Counted from the stretch's first letter, positions 41,377-51,016 are shown. The stretch: 64,000 nt of DNA from UBA4416 sp043719555 (GCA_043719555.1 JAYSTR010000120.1:1-64000); one strand, 5' to 3'. Numbers and translations: made by a program. The notes: a model not told the origin generated them from the sequence alone.

Positions 41377-42816
41377 ATGTCATTCGAAAAATTACATTTA
41401 ATTGATCCCATCCTTAAGGCATTAAAATCTGAAGGATACACAACGCCTACACCCATTCAATCACAAACAATACCTTTAACCTTAAGTGGTAAAGATGTGT
41501 TGGGTGTGGCGCAAACAGGCACAGGTAAAACAGCCGCTTTTGCTATTCCTATTTTGCAATTATTATCGCAAGATAAAAATGCAGCACAAAGCAATAAACG
41601 TGTGGTGCGTAGTTTAATACTTACTCCAACACGTGAATTGGCTATACAAATTGAGGAGAGTTTTAAAAATTATGGCAAAAATTTAAACTTAAAAAGTAAA
41701 GTTATTTTTGGTGGTGTAAATCAAAGCGGACAAGTTGAAGCTTTGCGTAATGGTATAGATATTTTAATTGCAACTCCAGGTCGTTTATTAGACTTAATGA
41801 ATCAGCGTCACGTGAATTTAAATACGGTTCAGTTTTTTGTGTTAGATGAGGCAGATCGTATGTTAGATATGGGTTTTGTAAATGATGTCAAAAAAATCAT
41901 TGCTAAATTACCAGCTAAACGCCAATCGTTATTTTTCTCAGCAACTATGCCGCCAGTTATTGTACAATTAGCAGGAACTATTTTATCCAACCCAACTCGA
42001 GTTGAGGTAACGCCTGCATCAAGTACAGCAAATACTATTAATCAAGTAATGTATTTTGTGGATAAAGGAAACAAAAATGGCTTATTAAAAGAAATTTTAA
42101 AAGATAAAAAAATTGAGCGTGTATTAGTATTTACACGTACTAAGCACGGTGCCGATAAAGTAGTGAAAGAGCTAGAAAAGGCAAACATTACAGCACAAGC
42201 TATACATGGTAACAAATCGCAAAACAACCGACAAAACGCCTTAAATAGTTTTAAAGCAAAAAAAACACGAGTATTGGTGGCTACAGATATTGCATCGCGT
42301 GGTATTGATATTGATGAGTTAACTCACGTAATTAATTATGAGTTACCCAACGAACCAGAATCTTATGTGCATCGTATTGGACGTACTGGTAGAGCAGGTG
42401 CAAGTGGCATCGCTATTGGGTTTTGTGACGTAGATGAAAAAGCATATTTAAAAGATATCCAAAAATTAATAGGTAAAGAAATTGAGGTTGTTGAAAATCA
42501 TCCGTTTCCATTAATGAATAATACCCTATCTCCAAAAAAATCTCAGCAACAACGTCCACAACGTGGTTCTGGCGGAAGAAATAGCGGCCCTCGTCCTGAA
42601 AAAAGAGAATCATCATCAGGTGGAGGAAAACGTGAGTTTACTAAAAAGTTTAACAACGCTCGTGGCGAGAAAAAAGAAGCTTCTCCTAAAAAAGATTTTA
42701 CACAAAAACCTACTCGTAACGAAGGACATAAAAATGAATCTGCTCCAAGTTTTGAGCAACCATTAAGACCCATACAACGTAGTCGTTTTGGTGGACAAAG
42801 AAAACCGAATAGTTAA
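41377..42816 (+). CDS. DEAD-box RNA helicase (RhlE-like)
   Basis: A 479-residue helicase with all core motifs: Q motif PTPIQSQTIP, Walker A AQTGTGKT, Ia TPTRELA, GG, TPGRLLDL, DEAD in VLDEADRMLDMGF, SAT, RVLVFTRTK, VATDIASRGIDI and HRIGRTGRAG. The C-terminal 95 residues are a disordered Lys/Arg/Gly/Ser-rich tail (QQQRPQRGSGGRNSGPRPEK region) that probably binds RNA. Such enzymes unwind structured RNA in ribosome assembly and cold response. The long leader with a palindrome suggests post-transcriptional control, as for other bacterial DEAD-box genes (inference). Confidence 0.95.
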   Translation: MSFEKLHLIDPILKALKSEGYTTPTPIQSQTIPLTLSGKDVLGVAQTGTGKTAAFAIPILQLLSQDKNAAQSNKRVVRSLILTPTRELAIQIEESFKNYGKNLNLKSKVIFGGVNQSGQVEALRNGIDILIATPGRLLDLMNQRHVNLNTVQFFVLDEADRMLDMGFVNDVKKIIAKLPAKRQSLFFSATMPPVIVQLAGTILSNPTRVEVTPASSTANTINQVMYFVDKGNKNGLLKEILKDKKIERVLVFTRTKHGADKVVKELEKANITAQAIHGNKSQNNRQNALNSFKAKKTRVLVATDIASRGIDIDELTHVINYELPNEPESYVHRIGRTGRAGASGIAIGFCDVDEKAYLKDIQKLIGKEIEVVENHPFPLMNNTLSPKKSQQQRPQRGSGGRNSGPRPEKRESSSGGGKREFTKKFNNARGEKKEASPKKDFTQKPTRNEGHKNESAPSFEQPLRPIQRSRFGGQRKPNS

Positions 42817-42835
42817 AAATTTATTTTAATAGTAT

Positions 42836-42875
42836 AAAACACCCGTCTGGTTTTAAAAGCTCGACGGGTGTTTTT
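42836..42875 (+). terminator. Rho-independent terminator
   Basis: ACACCCGTC (42839-42847) pairs with GACGGGTGT (42863-42871) around a 15-base loop, preceded by A and followed by a T-run. Located 20 bases after the helicase stop. Confidence 0.9.
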
Positions 42876-42939
42876 GTTATAACCCGAACGGAATTTTACT
42901 TGAAATTTATTCCCTATATTTAACCTTTATTTTTAAATT

Positions 42940-44295
42940 ATGGAATTAAACACTCTTACTGCTATATCGCCTGTTGATGGTCGTTACCGCAAAGTTACCA
43001 ATGAATTAGCTGCTTACTTTTCGGAGTTTGGATTAATCCGTTACCGTGTGCAAGTTGAAATAGATTATTTTATTTTATTATCGCAACAAGGCTTAGCACA
43101 ATTACCAAAATTAAATGATGTTCAAATTGAAAACTTAAAATTGGTTTACAAAAACTTTTCGTTTGCAGATGCTGAGGTTATTAAGGAAACTGAAAAAACA
43201 ACTAATCACGATGTTAAGGCCGTTGAGTATTTCATTAAAGAAAAATTACAACAACAAGGTTTAGAAAACTATTTGGAGTTTGTGCACTTTGGTTTAACCT
43301 CTCAGGATATTAATAACACTTCAATTCCTTTATCATTAAAGCAAGCTAACAATGCCGTTGTTATTCCTAATTTAAAATTAGTAACTGATAAATTAACAGC
43401 GCTTGCTAAGGAGTGGAAACACGTTTCGTTATTAGCACGCACGCACGGACAACCAGCATCGCCTACACGCTTAGGAAAAGAAATTTACGTGTTTGTTGAG
43501 CGTTTACAAGTACAAATTAATCAGTTAAATGCGATTCCCTTTTCAGCAAAGTTTGGTGGAGCTACAGGAAACTTTAATGCACACTATGTTGCGTACCCTA
43601 AAAACGATTGGATAAAATTCGGAAATGAGTTTGTAAATAACACCTTAGGTTTAAACCGTAGTCAGTTTACAACACAAATAGAGCACTATGATAATATTGC
43701 AGCATACTGCGATGCCTTAAAACGTATCAACACTATCTTATTAGATTTATGTCGTGATATTTGGACATACGTGAGTATGGATTATTTTAAACAAAAATTA
43801 AAAGCGGGAGAAATTGGTTCGTCTGCTATGCCTCATAAAGTAAACCCTATTGATTTTGAAAATGCTGAAGGTAATTTAGGAATGGCTAATGCTATTTTAG
43901 AACACCTATCGGCTAAGCTTCCTTTATCACGTTTACAAAGAGATTTAACAGATAGCACGGTTTTAAGAAACTTAGGTGTACCTGTAGCACACATTTTAAT
44001 TTCATACAAAAGTATTTTAAAAGGCTTGGATAAATTAATATTAAACGAAGAAATTTTTAATAGAGATTTAAAAAACAATTGGGCAGTAGTTGCCGAAGCT
44101 GTACAAACTATTTTACGCAGAGAAGGGTATCCGAAGCCTTACGAAGCCTTAAAAGATTTAACTCGTACCAATACACAAATTACTAAGGACTCGATGCATA
44201 CATTTATAAATAGTTTAAATGTAAGTAATGAAGTAAAAACTGAGTTATTACTAATTACACCACAAAACTTTGTAGGACAAAATCCTGAGTTTTAA
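42940..44295 (+). CDS. purB: Adenylosuccinate lyase
   Basis: A 451-residue member of the fumarase/aspartase superfamily that releases fumarate from SAICAR and from adenylosuccinate in purine synthesis. It opens with LTAISPVDGRY, typical of PurB. It has the catalytic His stretch RTHGQPASPTRLGKE, HFGLTSQDINNTSIP without extension, and the signature GSSAMPHKVNPIDFENAEGN. Length fits the E. coli-type enzyme. It is a single-gene unit between the helicase terminator and a repeat pair at 44310-44394. Confidence 0.96.
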   Translation: MELNTLTAISPVDGRYRKVTNELAAYFSEFGLIRYRVQVEIDYFILLSQQGLAQLPKLNDVQIENLKLVYKNFSFADAEVIKETEKTTNHDVKAVEYFIKEKLQQQGLENYLEFVHFGLTSQDINNTSIPLSLKQANNAVVIPNLKLVTDKLTALAKEWKHVSLLARTHGQPASPTRLGKEIYVFVERLQVQINQLNAIPFSAKFGGATGNFNAHYVAYPKNDWIKFGNEFVNNTLGLNRSQFTTQIEHYDNIAAYCDALKRINTILLDLCRDIWTYVSMDYFKQKLKAGEIGSSAMPHKVNPIDFENAEGNLGMANAILEHLSAKLPLSRLQRDLTDSTVLRNLGVPVAHILISYKSILKGLDKLILNEEIFNRDLKNNWAVVAEAVQTILRREGYPKPYEALKDLTRTNTQITKDSMHTFINSLNVSNEVKTELLLITPQNFVGQNPEF

Positions 44296-44309
44296 TAAAT
44301 TATTTAAAG

Positions 44310-44394
44310 CATCTCGACTAAGCTCGATGTGACACTTAGTATATAATTTAGTGTATGTCCGGTCGAATTGTCACACTGAGCGGAGTCGAAGTGC
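44310..44394. repeat. Inverted pair of dispersed repeats between purB and the glycosyltransferase
   Basis: 44310-44335 and 44369-44393 are inverted relative to each other: the reverse complement of the first opens TGTCAC and shares GAG and AGTCGA segments with the second. A 33-base spacer separates them, so the region can form a long imperfect hairpin. The second copy differs at two of 25 positions from 25561-25585. The pair resembles REP/BIME-type elements. Confidence 0.75.
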
Positions 44395-44408
44395 GAGAAA
44401 AAAAGAAA

Positions 44409-45281
44409 ATGAAAGTAGCAGGCTTTACTATTATACGCAATGCATTAAAGTTCGACTATCCTGTGGTTGAAGCCATTACGTCTATACTGCCGATATGCGA
44501 TGAATTTATAGTTGCTGTTGGTAATAGCGAAGATGAAACCTTGCAATTAATAAAAAGTATTAACTCTCATAAAATAAAAATTATTGAAACCGTTTGGGAT
44601 GACACCTTGCGTAAAGGCGGACAAGTTTTAGCGTTAGAAACCGACAAAGCTTTTAATGCAATTAGTGCGGATGTAGACTGGTGTTTTTATATACAAAGCG
44701 ATGAGTGTATACACGAAATGCACTTACCCTCAATTAAAGAAGCGATGTTAAAGTATAAAGATGATAAACAGGTTGATGGTTTATTATTTAATTACGTTCA
44801 TTTTTATGGCACGTATAATTATGTTGGTAATTCTCGCAGATGGTATCGTAAAGAAATTCGTGTAATAAAAAACGATAAAAACTTTTGTTCGTATAAAGAT
44901 GCGCAAGGATTTAGAAAACGAGATAATTCTAAATTAAACGTAAAACAAATAAATGCAGAGGTATATCATTATGGTTGGGTAAAGCCACCAAAGGCACAAC
45001 AAGCTAAGCAAGAGCATTTTCATAAGATGTGGCACGATGATGAATGGATGAAAAAAAACATTGCAATCGTTGATGAATTTGATTATTCACAAATAGATAG
45101 TTTAGTTGAATTTAAAGGGACGCATCCTGAGGTTTTTAAAAATAGAGTAAAAGCAGTTAACTGGAATTTTAAATTTGACAAAGCACAGATAAAACTATCC
45201 TTAAAAGATAAAGTGTTGTTGACAATAGAAAAACAAACGGGCTACAAAATAGGGGAGTATAAAAACTACATCGTTATTTAG
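44409..45281 (+). CDS. Glycosyltransferase (GT2-like)
   Basis: From the ATG at 44409 the protein is 290 residues and starts KVAGFTIIRNALKFDYP, the normal N-terminus of this family. An ATG at 44355 extends the frame by 18 codons, but that extension (GRIVTLSGVEV) is encoded by the dispersed repeat at 44370-44394 and is unlikely to be translated. It has a GT-A-like fold: AVGNSEDETLQLI, a DxD-type element in YIQSDECIHE, and NYVHFYGTYNYVG downstream. Members are found in surface-glycan loci; the acceptor is unknown. It is followed after 5 bases by a GNAT gene. Confidence 0.82.
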   Translation: MKVAGFTIIRNALKFDYPVVEAITSILPICDEFIVAVGNSEDETLQLIKSINSHKIKIIETVWDDTLRKGGQVLALETDKAFNAISADVDWCFYIQSDECIHEMHLPSIKEAMLKYKDDKQVDGLLFNYVHFYGTYNYVGNSRRWYRKEIRVIKNDKNFCSYKDAQGFRKRDNSKLNVKQINAEVYHYGWVKPPKAQQAKQEHFHKMWHDDEWMKKNIAIVDEFDYSQIDSLVEFKGTHPEVFKNRVKAVNWNFKFDKAQIKLSLKDKVLLTIEKQTGYKIGEYKNYIVI

Positions 45282-45286
45282 TACCC

Positions 45287-45703
45287 ATGCACATTGCTAT
45301 TACCACAGTTCCCGAAAATAATTTTGAGTTTATAAAACATCACATCCAATTATTCGAATTAGATAATCGTGAATTAGATAATAACGAATTTTTAGTTGCT
45401 ACATTTAATAACCACATTGTAGGTTTTGGCAGAATTAGAAATTACGAATTGTGTTGTGAGCTATGTTCGCTTGGTATTATAGAAACAGAACGTTTAAAAG
45501 GCATAGGCAAACAGTTAGTTTTAGAACTCATAAAAAAAAATGATAAACCGTTATACTTAGTTTGCATCATTCCCGATTTTTTTAAGCCACTAGGTTTTGT
45601 TGTAGTAAATGAATATCCCGTTGAGTTACATAACAAATTGAATTACTGCACCAGCGAATTATCAGTACCTGAGAACTATGTGGTAATGAAATATACTAAA
45701 TAA
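45287..45703 (+). CDS. GNAT family N-acetyltransferase
   Basis: The 138-residue protein has the GNAT acetyl-CoA site pattern: FLVATFNNHIVGFGRI, CSLGIIETERLKGIGKQLV (RxxGxG variant KGIGKQL) and YLVCIIPDFFKPLGF. It transfers an acetyl group to an unknown amine. It is close behind the glycosyltransferase gene (5 bases), so cotranscription is likely, but the substrate need not be related to glycans. Confidence 0.85.
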   Translation: MHIAITTVPENNFEFIKHHIQLFELDNRELDNNEFLVATFNNHIVGFGRIRNYELCCELCSLGIIETERLKGIGKQLVLELIKKNDKPLYLVCIIPDFFKPLGFVVVNEYPVELHNKLNYCTSELSVPENYVVMKYTK

Positions 45704-45795
45704 AAATGGTTCGTTTTATATAAACAATCAGTCGTTATATTTCAGCCAAATTATTTAAGTAACTTTAGACCCTCTATTGAAAAAAATATAATTGT

Positions 45796-47115
45796 ATGAA
45801 AATTTTAAAATTTGGTGGAACCAGCGTGGGTAGTCCAGAGCGTATGCGCTCTTTAGTTAGTTTAGTGAATAATGCGGATAAAAAAATTGTTGTTCTTTCT
45901 GCTATGAGTGGTACAACAAATGCCTTGGTTGATATATGTTCTTATTTGTATCAAAAGCAAAACGAAGCAGCAACGCAACACATTAATGCGCTTGAATCTA
46001 AATACAACACCGTTGTAAACGAATTATTTGCAAGCGAAGATTTTAAAACCAAAGGGAATGATTTAATAAAAAATCATTTTAATTACATACGCGCATTTAC
46101 GTTAGATATGTTTACGTCTAACGAAGAAAAAGCAATTTTAGCTCAGGGCGAATTATTAAGTACCGCTTTGTTTTATTTTCATTTACAAGAATTAGGAATT
46201 ACGAGCGCTTTATTACCAGCATTAAATTTTATGCGTATTGATGAGAATGATGAACCTCAATTAACTTACATCGAAAAAAATTTAACAGACGAATTACAAA
46301 AATACCAGAACACTAACTTATTTATTACACAAGGATATATTTGTCGTAATGCCTTTGGCGAGATTGATAATTTAAAACGAGGTGGTAGTGATTATACAGC
46401 GTCTATAGTAGGTGCAGCTATACGCGCAGAAGAAGTTCAAATTTGGACAGACATAGATGGCATGCATAATAATGATCCACGCATTGTTTCTAAAACACAT
46501 CCTATACACGAATTGAGTTTTGATGAAGCGGCTGAGTTAGCGTATTTTGGAGCGAAAATTTTACACCCGACGTGTATTTTACCAGCTCAAAAACGGAACA
46601 TTCCTGTGCTTTTAAAAAATACGATGCAACCAGATGCACTAGGAACTGTTATTTCTAATATTCATACACAAGAAGGAATTAAAGCTGTTGCAGCAAAAGA
46701 TGGCATTTGTGCTATTACTATTAAAAGTGATCGTATGTTATTAGCTCACGGTTTTTTACGTGCTGTGTTCGAAATATTTGAACGCTACAAAACATCGATT
46801 GATATGATTACAACTTCAGAAATTGCGGTATCGTTAACAATTGATAATACAAAGCACTTAAATGATATTGTAAAGGAACTCGAAGAGTTTGCGAATGTTG
46901 TTGTTGATGATCATCAAACCATTGTATGTGTAGTTGGTAATATTCCGAAAAACACTACTGGCTATGGTTTTAAAGTATTAGAAGCATTAAAAGACATTCC
47001 TCTTAAAATGGTTTCTTATGGTGGAAGCCCTAATAATATTAGTGTTTTAATAAACTCTGTTCATAAAAAAGATGCGTTGGTTGCTTTAAATAATGGATTG
47101 TTTGGATATAATTAA
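45796..47115 (+). CDS. lysC: Aspartate kinase
   Basis: The 439-residue enzyme phosphorylates aspartate, the first step toward lysine, threonine and methionine. Kinase domain at about 1-285: KILKFGGTSVGSPERM, ILAQGELLSTALF, RGGSDYTASIVGAAI and WTDIDGMHNNDPRI. ACT domains at about 300-435 (SIDMITTSEIAVSLTID; KMVSYGGSPNNISVLI) give feedback inhibition sites. It is monofunctional, not fused to homoserine dehydrogenase. lysA follows after 82 bases, so the two form a lysine/diaminopimelate pair. Only 92 bases precede it, too few for a lysine riboswitch. Confidence 0.96.
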   Translation: MKILKFGGTSVGSPERMRSLVSLVNNADKKIVVLSAMSGTTNALVDICSYLYQKQNEAATQHINALESKYNTVVNELFASEDFKTKGNDLIKNHFNYIRAFTLDMFTSNEEKAILAQGELLSTALFYFHLQELGITSALLPALNFMRIDENDEPQLTYIEKNLTDELQKYQNTNLFITQGYICRNAFGEIDNLKRGGSDYTASIVGAAIRAEEVQIWTDIDGMHNNDPRIVSKTHPIHELSFDEAAELAYFGAKILHPTCILPAQKRNIPVLLKNTMQPDALGTVISNIHTQEGIKAVAAKDGICAITIKSDRMLLAHGFLRAVFEIFERYKTSIDMITTSEIAVSLTIDNTKHLNDIVKELEEFANVVVDDHQTIVCVVGNIPKNTTGYGFKVLEALKDIPLKMVSYGGSPNNISVLINSVHKKDALVALNNGLFGYN

Positions 47116-47197
47116 TTACTAATGAAAAGTCAACGGTAGTTAGTATTTGTAATCTAACAACTCATAACTCAACACTCATCATTTATAACTGAGAAAA

Positions 47198-48367
47198 ATG
47201 TTCACACAACAAACCATACATCAATTACAACAATATAAAACACCGTTTTATTATTACGATTTAGAATTACTTCGTAAAACGTTAAACGCTATAAATACAG
47301 AAAGCCAAAAATATAACTATCACGTGCATTATGCATTTAAAGCGAATGCGAATAAAAACATTATTGCTTTAATAAAGCAATATGGTTTAGGTGCCGATTG
47401 TGTAAGCGGTAATGAAGTAAAGTGTGCTATCGAAAATAATTTTGAGCCAGCTAAAATTGTGTTTGCTGGTGTTGGCAAAAATGATGATGAAATAAATTAC
47501 GCACTATCACAAAACATATTTTGTTTTAATTGTGAGAGTATACACGAGTTAGAAATTATTAATGACTTAGCAAAACAACAAAACAAAACAGCTTCTATCG
47601 CTTTACGTATAAATCCTAATGTAGATGCTCATACTCACAAGTATATTACTACAGGACTAGAAGAAAATAAATTTGGAATTAATCCTTACGAGTTTGAAGC
47701 TGTAATAGAAAAACTGAAAACATTACCACACTTAAAATTAATAGGGTTACATTTTCATATAGGCTCACAAATCACCAACCTAAAACCCTTTAAACAATTG
47801 TGTTTGCGGGTAAACGAAATCAACACGTTTTTTTTAAACAAAGGATACGATTTGCCCATCATCAATGTTGGAGGTGGAGTAGGCATTAATTATAATGAGC
47901 CGGATAAAGAATCAATTATTGATTTTGAAAGCTACTTTAAAGTGTTTCATGATTTTATAGCACTACGACCACAGCAACAATTACATTTCGAATTAGGCAG
48001 AGCAGTAGTAGCACAATGTGGTAGTTTAATGAGTAAAGTGTTGTACATTAAAAATGGCATCAATACAAATTTCGCAATTTTAGATGCAGGAATGACAGAG
48101 CTTATTCGCCCAGCATTATATCAGGCGTTTCATAAAATTGAAAATATTTCTGCTAAATCGAGCGAAGTAGAAAACACTAAAACAAACTTTAAATACGATG
48201 TTGTTGGGCCTATTTGTGAAAGCAGTGATTGCTTTGGCAAAGCCGTTGAATTACCAGAAACTAAACGTGGCGATTTAATAGCTATTCGTAGCGCAGGAGC
48301 CTATGGCGAAGTAATGAGTAGTAGATATAATTTACGTGATGAAGTGCGTAGTTATTATAGTGAGTAG
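47198..48367 (+). CDS. lysA: Diaminopimelate decarboxylase
   Basis: A 389-residue PLP decarboxylase converting meso-diaminopimelate to lysine. It has an alanine-racemase-type barrel with the PLP lysine in VHYAFKANANKNI, substrate segments GLHFHIGSQI and INVGGGVGI, then AILDAGMTELIRPALY, GPICESSDCFG and RSAGAYGEVMSSRYN. It is slightly short compared with the approximately 400-420 residues of many LysA proteins but complete. A strong terminator follows, closing the lysC-lysA unit and also serving the convergent ATP synthase operon. Confidence 0.96.
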   Translation: MFTQQTIHQLQQYKTPFYYYDLELLRKTLNAINTESQKYNYHVHYAFKANANKNIIALIKQYGLGADCVSGNEVKCAIENNFEPAKIVFAGVGKNDDEINYALSQNIFCFNCESIHELEIINDLAKQQNKTASIALRINPNVDAHTHKYITTGLEENKFGINPYEFEAVIEKLKTLPHLKLIGLHFHIGSQITNLKPFKQLCLRVNEINTFFLNKGYDLPIINVGGGVGINYNEPDKESIIDFESYFKVFHDFIALRPQQQLHFELGRAVVAQCGSLMSKVLYIKNGINTNFAILDAGMTELIRPALYQAFHKIENISAKSSEVENTKTNFKYDVVGPICESSDCFGKAVELPETKRGDLIAIRSAGAYGEVMSSRYNLRDEVRSYYSE

Positions 48368-48406
48368 TTTTTGATATAAGAACAGCTTTTCCTATACTAC
48401 CAAAAC

Positions 48407-48439
48407 AAAAAACCTCTAAGTATTCCTTAGAGGTTTTTT
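48407..48439. terminator. Bidirectional rho-independent terminator (lysA / atpG)
   Basis: AAAAAACCTCTAAG (48407-48420) and CTTAGAGGTTTTTT (48426-48439) form a perfect 14-bp stem with a 5-base loop and a T-run on either strand. It ends both lysA and the ATP synthase transcript. Confidence 0.95.
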
Positions 48440-48462
48440 AATATGAAGTTGTGTAATTAAAA

Positions 48463-49344
48463 TTATCCGTTTAATGCTTCTGCACCAGCAACAATTTCTA
48501 AAATCTCAGTTGTAATAGCTGTTTGACGAGCTTTGTTATAACTGATTTTTAAATCGCGTAACATATCTTTAGCATTATCAGTTGCTTTGTGCATCGCTGT
48601 CATACGCGCACCGTGCTCAGAAGCTAATGAATCTAATAATGCTTTATAAAATTGTGTTTTTAATGAACGAGGAACTAAATCACTTACAATAAATTCTTTG
48701 TTTGGCTCAAAAGCATAATCAACAGATGATGTTGAACCTGATTCTGAAACCGTTGTGCTAATTGGTAAAAACTGTTCTGCTTGTACAATTTGTACGGCTG
48801 CATTTTTAAATTGATTATATACTAATACAATTTTTTCAAACTCACCATTCACATACGTATCCATTACTGCCTCAGCAATTGGAGCAGCGTTATCGTAAGT
48901 TAATTTATCAAAAATTTCGTTTAAATGGTGTGGTAAATTAGAACCGTGGATGTAATGATCTGTACGTTTAAAAGCATCAGTTGCTTTTTTACCAATGGTA
49001 ATTACCGATACATTTTTACCTGCGTAATCATTATTAATTAAACTCCATGTTTTTTTAACAATGTTGGCATTAAAGGCACCAGCCAAACCTCTATTTGATG
49101 AAATAGCAACGACTAGTATTTGTTTAGATGAATTTGTTTTTGCGTATGCATTTTCAGATGTATCTAAACTAGAACTAACGTTTTGCAATATTTCTTGTAA
49201 TTTCTCAGCATACGGTCTCATTTGCGTAATCGCATCCTGAGCTCGTTTTAACTTAGCAGCACTTACCATTTTCATGGCACTTGTAATCTGCATCGTTGAA
49301 CCAACTGATACTATTCTATTTCTTACTTCTTTTAAATTTGGCAC
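48463..49344 (-). CDS. atpG: ATP synthase F1 gamma subunit
   Basis: The 293-residue central-stalk subunit of F1 begins LKEVRNRIVSVGSTMQITSAMKMVSAAKLKRA without extension beyond the family norm and ends in the conserved KISYNKARQTAITTEILEIV without later tail. It has the usual N- and C-terminal coiled coils. It rotates within the alpha-beta hexamer to couple proton flow to ATP synthesis. It is the last gene of the cluster; a 17-bp inverted repeat separates it from atpA. The genes for the beta and epsilon subunits do not follow, as is usual for Bacteroidota. Confidence 0.97.
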   Translation of the reverse strand: MPNLKEVRNRIVSVGSTMQITSAMKMVSAAKLKRAQDAITQMRPYAEKLQEILQNVSSSLDTSENAYAKTNSSKQILVVAISSNRGLAGAFNANIVKKTWSLINNDYAGKNVSVITIGKKATDAFKRTDHYIHGSNLPHHLNEIFDKLTYDNAAPIAEAVMDTYVNGEFEKIVLVYNQFKNAAVQIVQAEQFLPISTTVSESGSTSSVDYAFEPNKEFIVSDLVPRSLKTQFYKALLDSLASEHGARMTAMHKATDNAKDMLRDLKISYNKARQTAITTEILEIVAGAEALNG

Positions 49345-49365
49345 ACTTACTAGTTTTTAATGTTT

Positions 49366-49406
49366 AGTTATTAGTGTTTAGTATTAAAAACTAAACACTA
49401 ATAACT
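49366..49406 (-). repeat. Perfect 17-bp inverted repeat between atpA and atpG
   Basis: AGTTATTAGTGTTTAGT (49366-49382) and ACTAAACACTAATAACT (49390-49406) are perfectly complementary with a 7-base loop. It fills almost the whole 71-base intergenic gap in the operon. A shorter related stretch (CTCAACACTCATCATTTATA) occurs between lysC and lysA at about 47168-47187. It could be an mRNA processing or stability element, or a small dispersed repeat. Confidence 0.85.
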
Positions 49407-49415
49407 TATAACTGA

Positions 49416-50993
49416 TTAGTTATATTTTGCAGCTAATTCTTTTGCAGTAGCTTCTAATGCACCAGTAATTTCATCATCAAATTTACCAGCTTTTAAAGCA
49501 TCTAAATGTTGTTTGTTTTTTAACTCACACACTGCTAAAAATTCTTTTTCGAACTCACGTACTTTATTTACTGGCACCGAACGTAATAAGTTTTTAGTGC
49601 CTAAATAAATAATAGCAATTTGTTGTTCAACACGTAAAGGCGCAGCGTTAGCTTGTTTTAAGATCTCCACGTTACGAGCACCTTTATCTAATACTGATTT
49701 TGTTGCAGCATCTAAGTCAGAACCAAATTTAGAGAAAGCCTCTAACTCACGGTATTGAGCTTGATCTAATTTTAAGGTACCAGCAACTTTTTTCATCGAT
49801 TTAATTTGAGCGTTACCACCAACACGAGATACAGAAATACCTACGTTAATTGCCGGACGAACACCTGAGTTAAATAAATTTGTTTCTAAGAATATTTGAC
49901 CATCAGTAATCGAAATTACGTTTGTTGGAATATATGCAGAAACGTCACCAGCTTGTGTTTCGATAATTGGTAAAGCAGTTAATGAACCACCACCTTTTAC
50001 AATTGGTTTTAATGATTCTGGTAAATCGTTCATGTTTTTAGCGATATCATCAGAAGCATTGATTTTTGCAGCACGCTCTAATAATCTACTGTGTAAGTAG
50101 AAAACGTCACCTGGATAGGCCTCACGTCCTGGGGGACGACGTAATAATAATGATACCTCACGGTAAGCTACAGCTTGTTTTGATAAATCATCATACACGA
50201 TTAATGCCGGACGACCAGTATCTCTAAAAAATTCACCTACAGCTGCACCAGCAAATGGAGCGTAAAACTGCATTGGAGCTGGATCAGAAGCATTAGCCGC
50301 TACAACAACTGTATAAGCCATTGCGCCGTTTTCTTCTAAAGTACGAACAACGTTAGCAACAGTTGAACCCTTTTGAGAAATAGCTACATATATACAAAAC
50401 ACTGGCTTTCCAGCATCATAAAATTCTTTTTGGTTGATGATAGTATCTAACGCAACAGTTGTTTTACCTGTTTGACGGTCACCAATGATTAACTCACGTT
50501 GTCCACGTCCAATAGGAATCATCGCATCAATTGCTTTAATACCTGTTTGTAAAGGCTCATTAACTGGTTGACGGTAAATTACACCTGGCGCTTTACGCTC
50601 TAATGGTAATTCGTAAGTAGTACCTTGAATAGGGCCTTTTCCATCAATAGGATTACCTAAAGTATCAATTACACGACCTAACATACCTTCACCTACGTTA
50701 ATAGATGCGATACGGCCAGTACGTTTAACTGAAGAGCCTTCGCTAATTCCAACGCTTGCACCTAATAATACTGCACCAACGTTATCTTCTTCAAGATTTA
50801 ATACGATACCTTGTAAGCCTGTTTCAAATTCAATTAACTCACCTGATTGTACTTTAGATAAACCGTAAATACGAGCGATACCATCACCTACTTGTAATAC
50901 AGATCCAACTTCTTCCAATTCAGCTTCAGACTTAAAGCCTGATAATTGTTGTCTTAATATTGCAGATACTTCTGCGGGTTTTACTTCTGCCAT
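49416..50993 (-). CDS. atpA: ATP synthase F1 alpha subunit
   Basis: The 525-residue subunit has the Walker A motif GDRQTGKT, the arginine-finger signature region PAINVGISVSRVGG and a normal length for bacterial alpha. N-terminal beta-barrel at about 25-95, nucleotide-binding domain at about 95-380, C-terminal helical domain beyond. It forms the non-catalytic sites of the hexamer. It lies between atpH (23 bases) and atpG. Confidence 0.98.
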   Translation of the reverse strand: MAEVKPAEVSAILRQQLSGFKSEAELEEVGSVLQVGDGIARIYGLSKVQSGELIEFETGLQGIVLNLEEDNVGAVLLGASVGISEGSSVKRTGRIASINVGEGMLGRVIDTLGNPIDGKGPIQGTTYELPLERKAPGVIYRQPVNEPLQTGIKAIDAMIPIGRGQRELIIGDRQTGKTTVALDTIINQKEFYDAGKPVFCIYVAISQKGSTVANVVRTLEENGAMAYTVVVAANASDPAPMQFYAPFAGAAVGEFFRDTGRPALIVYDDLSKQAVAYREVSLLLRRPPGREAYPGDVFYLHSRLLERAAKINASDDIAKNMNDLPESLKPIVKGGGSLTALPIIETQAGDVSAYIPTNVISITDGQIFLETNLFNSGVRPAINVGISVSRVGGNAQIKSMKKVAGTLKLDQAQYRELEAFSKFGSDLDAATKSVLDKGARNVEILKQANAAPLRVEQQIAIIYLGTKNLLRSVPVNKVREFEKEFLAVCELKNKQHLDALKAGKFDDEITGALEATAKELAAKYN

Positions 50994-51016
50994 TGTATAT
51001 TATGGTTAGTTATTTA

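Noticed and set aside
45704..45795. Lysine riboswitch upstream of lysC
   Set aside because: Only 92 bases separate lysC from the previous gene, too short for the known L-box aptamer, and no matching pairing pattern is visible.
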